Origin: Candidatus Gastranaerophilales bacterium
Lineage (GTDB): Bacteria > Cyanobacteriota > Vampirovibrionia > Gastranaerophilales > Gastranaerophilaceae
Length of the DNA: 17,191 nucleotides
Reading direction: 5' to 3'
Assembly (NCBI GenBank): GCA_021201175.1
Contig: JAJQFK010000031.1
Location: 1-17,191 of the forward strand
Positions 15,501-17,191 of the stretch are shown piece by piece. The position numbers were made by a program, and so were the translations under genes. Each line of letters opens with the position of its first letter. Within the stretch, counting starts at the first letter, position 1. The notes below the pieces were generated by a model. The model was given only the letters and a program-made list of their open reading frames with translations. It searched no databases and had not been told where the DNA came from.

Positions 15501-15591
15501 ACTAACAAATAGTACAGGCAATAAAATATTAACAAGTGCTAAGAATCTGACAGATGTAGGATTTTATAAAGTAAAAAATAAGAAATTTTGA
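12541..15591 (+). CDS. cas9: Cas9 RNA-guided endonuclease, type II-C (compact, 1016 aa)
   Basis: Cas9 cuts both strands of DNA matched by a crRNA:tracrRNA guide. Visible in order: RuvC-I 'FAFDMGKASIGYC' with Asp11; Arg-rich bridge helix about 45-65 ('ENRDRRRAMKTIEAHRERE'); a short REC lobe to about 480; RuvC-II 'VIFEFVRD' with Glu504; HNH 'CQIDHIFPRTY...YNKVICYNKENQDKGGKTPYEW' with His584 and Asn607; the RuvC-HNH linker 'GSMTAKIRNIYRLNSIL'; RuvC-III 'HHALDA' with His731 and Asp734; then a lysine-rich wedge/PAM-interacting part with 'GTKGTMGQFKHSQSHKRQIFYY' (890-910). All nuclease residues are present, so it should be active. The ATG at 12541 has AGGAG only three bases away; a GTG at 12550 is an alternative start. 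Size and the absence of csn2/cas4 indicate II-C. The PAM is unknown. Confidence 0.97.
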   Translation: MCTVKKVFAFDMGKASIGYCVREDNDIKELGSLIIDINHSSVKENRDRRRAMKTIEAHREREKWFNNLWIENGLKILPANDMRFTREFAAKNDTTAYNSAVLRCKLILGERLEEWQIYKALHSAIQRRGYDNNLAWANSTDDKENEKAVKTYSFDGDKELIKNEIYRYPCFYDALLQGLWTEENPKHFNEFLGLSPQKIRKNDRVAPRCLVEKELIKLWEEAKKQLPVLQKISAEEFLYGEYREAYGSYHNPEWIQFRGTKKDWQGVLGQKIPRFDNRVIAKCRLLPKRNVCSADTIENISFTLLTQLKNFRYTNSFTFENNQMLAPYEIKQIYENKLPEWIEKLNIKRKDKTKNPSFTISKTDIESVIGKKTIKEKTDSLKANISGRSSFCRRSCQIMIDIITSGKKPLEIDVEKYIDKEGTNNGITKEEIQTMLSRLGDWNSICIPDNRYEIKKISQNADKESDILIGNITNPVVRNRLQIFKNLLNELIEREGKPDEVIFEFVRDGADNSLFGSMKANNTAKYMKEQEKINEQIKNELTVAGAYSETNFIKWKLAKIQDYRCIYSGERIGITDIDNCQIDHIFPRTYEGCDSLYNKVICYNKENQDKGGKTPYEWLYTDKDRWAEYMTRVLNMKGKLGKKKAQLLLLPPEKCEKLIDHYNALAETAQVAKVASAITHFICGWGMQTKDSERHVFVENGSMTAKIRNIYRLNSILGDDKKKNRENPKHHALDAICISYARNLKLDEQKHKYYVDGLSKPYIEQKISELMPFPYTHKKILKANTRPLETIYGKRIIEGKAYITSKVGIETIKQDLKSIKNIVDKAVKEDLTQKFELKMSADEWQNMLKNYIHPKKKTQVRRLLTIVSEGILEKDINGRERIGEFADFGTKGTMGQFKHSQSHKRQIFYYDKNGNVNVMPVFANISKEDEKSLKKKLIDMGCKLYKGGEVFYSGCMINIPNEFNGGKNKYPKGIYKINTIKKDKVIELTNSTGNKILTSAKNLTDVGFYKVKNKKF

Positions 15592-15621
15592 CTTTATAAA
15601 TAAAATAATTAAATGTAGACT

Positions 15622-16572
15622 ATGAGTTACCATATTCTACATATTACAAAAGCAGGAAGTTATATATCAATTGACCGTGGTCTTTTGTTTTGTGAAGTAA
15701 AGGCGACAGGAGAATGTTATAAGCTGCCGATTGCCGACATAAAAGCCGTTATTATATGTACACCTGCTGTAGCATTTTCAAATAATGCAATAGCTGCTTT
15801 ATTAAAAAATAATGTGGTAATCCAACATTGCGACAAATTCTTTCAACCGATTGGCTGGAGTGTGCCTCTGGCTCGAATTGTTAAAACAAAAGTATTTAAA
15901 AACCAAATTCTGCAAAATGAAGAATTTACCCAAAAACTTTGGAAGAAGATAGTAAAACAGAAAGCTCTAAATCAAGCAGCGGTGCTTGATTTTATAGGTG
16001 ATAATTCTCATAATTTGTATAATTTAATAAATAAACCGCTGATGAATGAAGCAAATATTGCTAAACAATACTGGCATGATTATTTTTTTTATTTAAGCGA
16101 GCCTATGAAAAGGGAACACAGAAATGCTCAAAGTTTTGAAAATGCCTGCCTAAATTACGGTTATGCAATATTAAAAACAATTATTTATCGTTCAATATTA
16201 ATACATGGACTATTGCCGAATTTAGGGATTCATCACACAAGTAATTATAAAACGACTCCTTTGGTTTACGACTTAACAGAACCTTTTAGAGCTTTTATAG
16301 ATTTGTATCTTTTTTATTTTTCTAAAAACTATTCTTTAGAGTTTGAAAACGAAGAAATTCAAGAATGGATTAAATATATTCCGAATTGTCTTAAAGATTA
16401 CAGGGTAAAATATAAAGATAACAGCTATAAAATTATAGATTTAATAGATATATACGTAGAAGAAATAGCAAATGCTTTTTCTGATTTTGATACAGAAAAG
16501 ATGTTATTACCGGATATAAAAGAACAATATTTGTATAAAGATACGCAGAAAAACAGAGAATATGAAGAGTAA
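15622..16572 (+). CDS. cas1: CRISPR integrase Cas1, type II
   Basis: Cas1, with Cas2, cuts in new spacers at the array. The 316-aa length is slightly above the type II norm of about 300. The N-terminal beta domain begins 'ILHITKAGSYISIDRGLLFCEV'. Metal-binding residues in the helical domain are Glu143 ('NKPLMNEANIAKQYW'), His205 ('GLLPNLGIHHTSNY') and Glu220 ('LVYDLTEPFRAFID'), matching the positions in the Streptococcus pyogenes protein as I recall them. It starts 30 bases after cas9 without a clear ribosome site, and its last 11 bases overlap cas2, so the three genes form one operon. The catalytic set is intact. Confidence 0.96.
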   Translation: MSYHILHITKAGSYISIDRGLLFCEVKATGECYKLPIADIKAVIICTPAVAFSNNAIAALLKNNVVIQHCDKFFQPIGWSVPLARIVKTKVFKNQILQNEEFTQKLWKKIVKQKALNQAAVLDFIGDNSHNLYNLINKPLMNEANIAKQYWHDYFFYLSEPMKREHRNAQSFENACLNYGYAILKTIIYRSILIHGLLPNLGIHHTSNYKTTPLVYDLTEPFRAFIDLYLFYFSKNYSLEFENEEIQEWIKYIPNCLKDYRVKYKDNSYKIIDLIDIYVEEIANAFSDFDTEKMLLPDIKEQYLYKDTQKNREYEE

Positions 16573-16909
16573 ATACAGAATGGGCTGGTTGTTTGTATGT
16601 TTTGATTTGCCTGTTGTTGATAAAGAAGATTTAAAAGCAGCGACGGTATTTAGAAAAAATTTGTTAAATTTAGGATATTTTATGCTGCAAAATTCAATAT
16701 ATGTACGTTCTTGCGTTACTTATGACAAAACAGAACAATACATAAAAATAATTACAAAACTTGCACCTTGTACAGGGCAAATAAATGTTTTTTATTTAAC
16801 GGATAAACAATGGAGTAATTCTGTTTGTATTGAGAAAGCGAAATATAACCCTTCAAAATATAAAAAGAAAATGGGAGAAAACACAGAAAAGCAAATGACA
16901 TTCTGGTAG
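16562..16909 (+). CDS. cas2: CRISPR adaptation protein Cas2, type II
   Basis: Cas2 is the dimeric ferredoxin-fold partner that holds two Cas1 dimers together during spacer integration. It has 115 aa. The core starts 'MGWLFVCFDLPV' with Asp15 at the conserved first-strand position, followed by 'FRKNLLNLGYFMLQNSIYVRSC' and the C-terminal 'EKQMTFW' typical of type II Cas2. The frame opens at 16562, overlapping cas1 by 11 bases. The Met at 16580, with GAAGAG upstream, begins closer to the usual family N-terminus and may be the true start. A candidate rightward promoter overlaps its last codons. Confidence 0.95.
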   Translation: MKSKYRMGWLFVCFDLPVVDKEDLKAATVFRKNLLNLGYFMLQNSIYVRSCVTYDKTEQYIKIITKLAPCTGQINVFYLTDKQWSNSVCIEKAKYNPSKYKKKMGENTEKQMTFW

Positions 16910-16923
16910 TTTTACGCTATAAT
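16895..16923 (+). promoter_or_regulatory. Candidate rightward promoter at the cas2 3' end
   Basis: ATGACA (16895-16900, five of six consensus) and TATAAT (16918-16923, perfect) are 17 bases apart; a second TATAAT follows at 16924-16929. The RNA would begin near 16930 and run across the tracrRNA region on the opposite strand. The region is A/T-rich, so chance cannot be excluded. ATGACATT (16895-16902) and AATGTCAT (16927-16934) also form an 8-bp inverted repeat here. Confidence 0.4.
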
Positions 16924-16938
16924 TATAATGTCATGTAC

Positions 16939-17044
16939 TTTAAAAGGATTTGAGAATGAGGAATTATTTCGTGCATTTACCATACAGAGGAAATAACTAT
17001 TCTCCTTTCAATTATGATTGGTCTCTTAACTTAAAATATTTTAT
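16939..17044 (-). ncRNA. tracrRNA candidate with near full-length anti-repeat
   Basis: Read on the minus strand, 17044 to 17011 is an anti-repeat for the crRNA repeat (GTTTTG polarity). Repeat bases 1-9 pair except one U:U, with G:U at base 1. Two bases face three in an internal bulge. Bases 12-18 pair perfectly, base 19 is a U:G wobble, bases 20-28 pair perfectly, base 29 is a mismatch and bases 30-33 pair. After the anti-repeat, AGGAGA and TTTCCT form a 6-bp stem with one wobble and a 7-base loop (16988-17006). TATAAT at 17051-17056 places the start at about 17044, exactly the anti-repeat edge. No clear T-tract terminator is seen, so the 3' end given is a guess. Confidence 0.75.
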
Positions 17045-17090
17045 GTATTCATTATATATTATTTTGTCTATTTTGTATATCCTATTATAA
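16956..17090 (+). CDS. Possible 44-aa membrane peptide antisense to the tracrRNA
   Basis: ATG at 16956 follows AAAAGGA with seven-base spacing and lies about 26 bases after the start expected from the promoter at 16895-16923. The frame gives a 44-residue peptide. Its polar, Tyr/Asn-rich N-half begins MRNYFVHLPYRGNNY. Its apolar C-half, FMYSLYIILSILYILL, could span a membrane. The stop lies inside the first CRISPR repeat. The DNA is antisense to the tracrRNA candidate, so the anti-repeat may explain its sequence better than coding does. I recognise no family. It may be only a chance frame or an antisense RNA. Confidence 0.28.
   Translation: MRNYFVHLPYRGNNYSPFNYDWSLNLKYFMYSLYIILSILYILL
17051..17079 (-). 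promoter_or_regulatory. tracrRNA promoter
   Basis: On the minus strand TATACA (17074-17079, four of six) and perfect TATAAT (17051-17056) are 17 bases apart and point into the anti-repeat. The extended -10 at the end of the first repeat (17084-17092) lies upstream and could give a second, longer form. Confidence 0.6.
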
Positions 17091-17092
17091 CA
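17084..17092 (-). promoter_or_regulatory. Extended -10 inside the CRISPR repeat (copy 1)
   Basis: TGTTATAAT on the minus strand is a perfect extended -10 at the 3' end of the repeat. In Neisseria meningitidis the equivalent repeat end (TGCTACAAT) starts each crRNA separately. From this terminal copy, transcription would enter the tracrRNA region rather than a spacer. Confidence 0.6.
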
Positions 17093-17148
17093 TATTTTAA
17101 ATTAAGAGAAAATCAAAACACATCATGGTAACATGCTCATTATCATGA

Positions 17149-17157
17149 ATTATAACA
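17149..17157 (-). promoter_or_regulatory. Extended -10 inside the CRISPR repeat (copy 2)
   Basis: This is the same TGTTATAAT as in copy 1. Transcription would start within the spacer at 17120-17148 and produce a single crRNA ending in the terminal repeat. Confidence 0.6.
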
Positions 17158-17191
17158 TATTTTAAATTAAGAGAAAATCAAAACATATAGC

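Larger units (their letters stand above)
17084..17191 (-). CRISPR. CRISPR array, type II-C, two repeats visible, cut by window end
   Basis: Two copies, 17084-17120 and 17149-17185, are identical over 37 bases (probable repeat 36, period 65, one spacer of about 29 at 17120-17148); a second spacer begins at 17186. The array continues past the window. In crRNA sense (minus strand) the repeat starts GTTTTGATTTTCTC and ends ATGTTATAAT, the polarity and length of II-C repeats such as those of Campylobacter and Neisseria. The orientation is supported by the tracrRNA anti-repeat. Each repeat ends in the extended -10 TGTTATAAT. The array would be transcribed towards cas2, making 17084 its downstream end. 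Confidence 0.93.

Noticed and set aside
16895..16934. 8-bp inverted repeat ATGACATT/AATGTCAT as terminator of the tracrRNA.
   Set aside because: The loop is 24 bases, and only TTTGCTTTTC follows on the minus strand; the same bases are explained by cas2 coding sequence and the promoter-like elements. Kept as a remote option only.
15592..17083. Search for csn2, cas4 or an additional effector gene after cas2.
   Set aside because: No further gene of suitable length is present between cas2 and the array, so II-A and II-B assignments are not supported.
17084..17191. Opposite orientation of the array (crRNA on the plus strand), with the anti-repeat also on the plus strand.
   Set aside because: Because pairing is symmetric this is formally possible, but the repeat would then start ATTATAAC instead of GTTTTG, the tracrRNA tail (17045-17083) would be short and structureless before running into the array, and the TATAAT boxes would point the wrong way.

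Overview
This is an AT-rich bacterial chromosome segment (roughly 30% GC by eye) carrying housekeeping genes (gap, recF, a tRNA-Thr), an oxidoreductase/efflux cluster with its regulators, several lineage-specific proteins of unknown function, and at the right end a type II-C CRISPR-Cas locus. The low GC, the secreted protein with a 'NDSLSSRLNRLE' motif (which I associate from memory with Vampirovibrionia/Melainabacteria proteins) and a tRNA-Thr with U at the discriminator position (as in cyanobacteria and plastids) fit a gut Gastranaerophilales-like bacterium. That placement is an inference, not a proof.

Layout. 2-1267: 3' part of a large unrecognised helical protein, open at the left edge. 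1317-1389: tRNA-Thr(CGT). 1577-2373: a divergent pair, an NTF2-like protein and an HxlR-type regulator. 2385-7485: a LysR-type regulator transcribed away from a four-gene run of two aldo/keto reductases, a short-chain dehydrogenase-like protein and a 14-helix MFS exporter. A 10-bp dyad containing a T-N11-A LysR box lies between regulator and run. 7706-9152: two exported or anchored proteins of unknown function on the minus strand. 9246-10022: an orphan amino-acid-binding lipoprotein. 10147-11278: gap with a recognisable promoter, overlapping operator-like dyad and strong intrinsic terminator. 11322-12455: recF.

12489-17191: the CRISPR-Cas locus. cas9 (1016 aa, all catalytic motifs present), cas1 and cas2 run rightwards from a promoter whose -35 overlaps that of the divergent recF promoter. 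There is no csn2 or cas4, hence II-C. Past cas2 the window shows the first two repeats of an array cut by the window edge, period 65. Repeat polarity (GTTTTG at the 5' end, TATAAT at the 3' end) indicates crRNA transcription on the minus strand, towards cas2. Every repeat ends in a perfect extended -10 (TGTTATAAT), so each could start its own crRNA, as known for Neisseria meningitidis.

Between cas2 and the array I find an unannotated tracrRNA candidate on the minus strand. Its near full-length anti-repeat (17011-17044) pairs with almost the whole repeat. It starts exactly where a TATAAT box at 17051-17056 would place transcription. On the opposite strand, a good sigma70-type promoter overlapping the cas2 3' end and a well-spaced ribosome site precede a 44-codon hydrophobic ORF. 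That ORF reads across the tracrRNA and ends inside the first repeat, so antisense control or a small membrane protein is possible. This tracrRNA/array/antisense arrangement is the most interesting part of the window.
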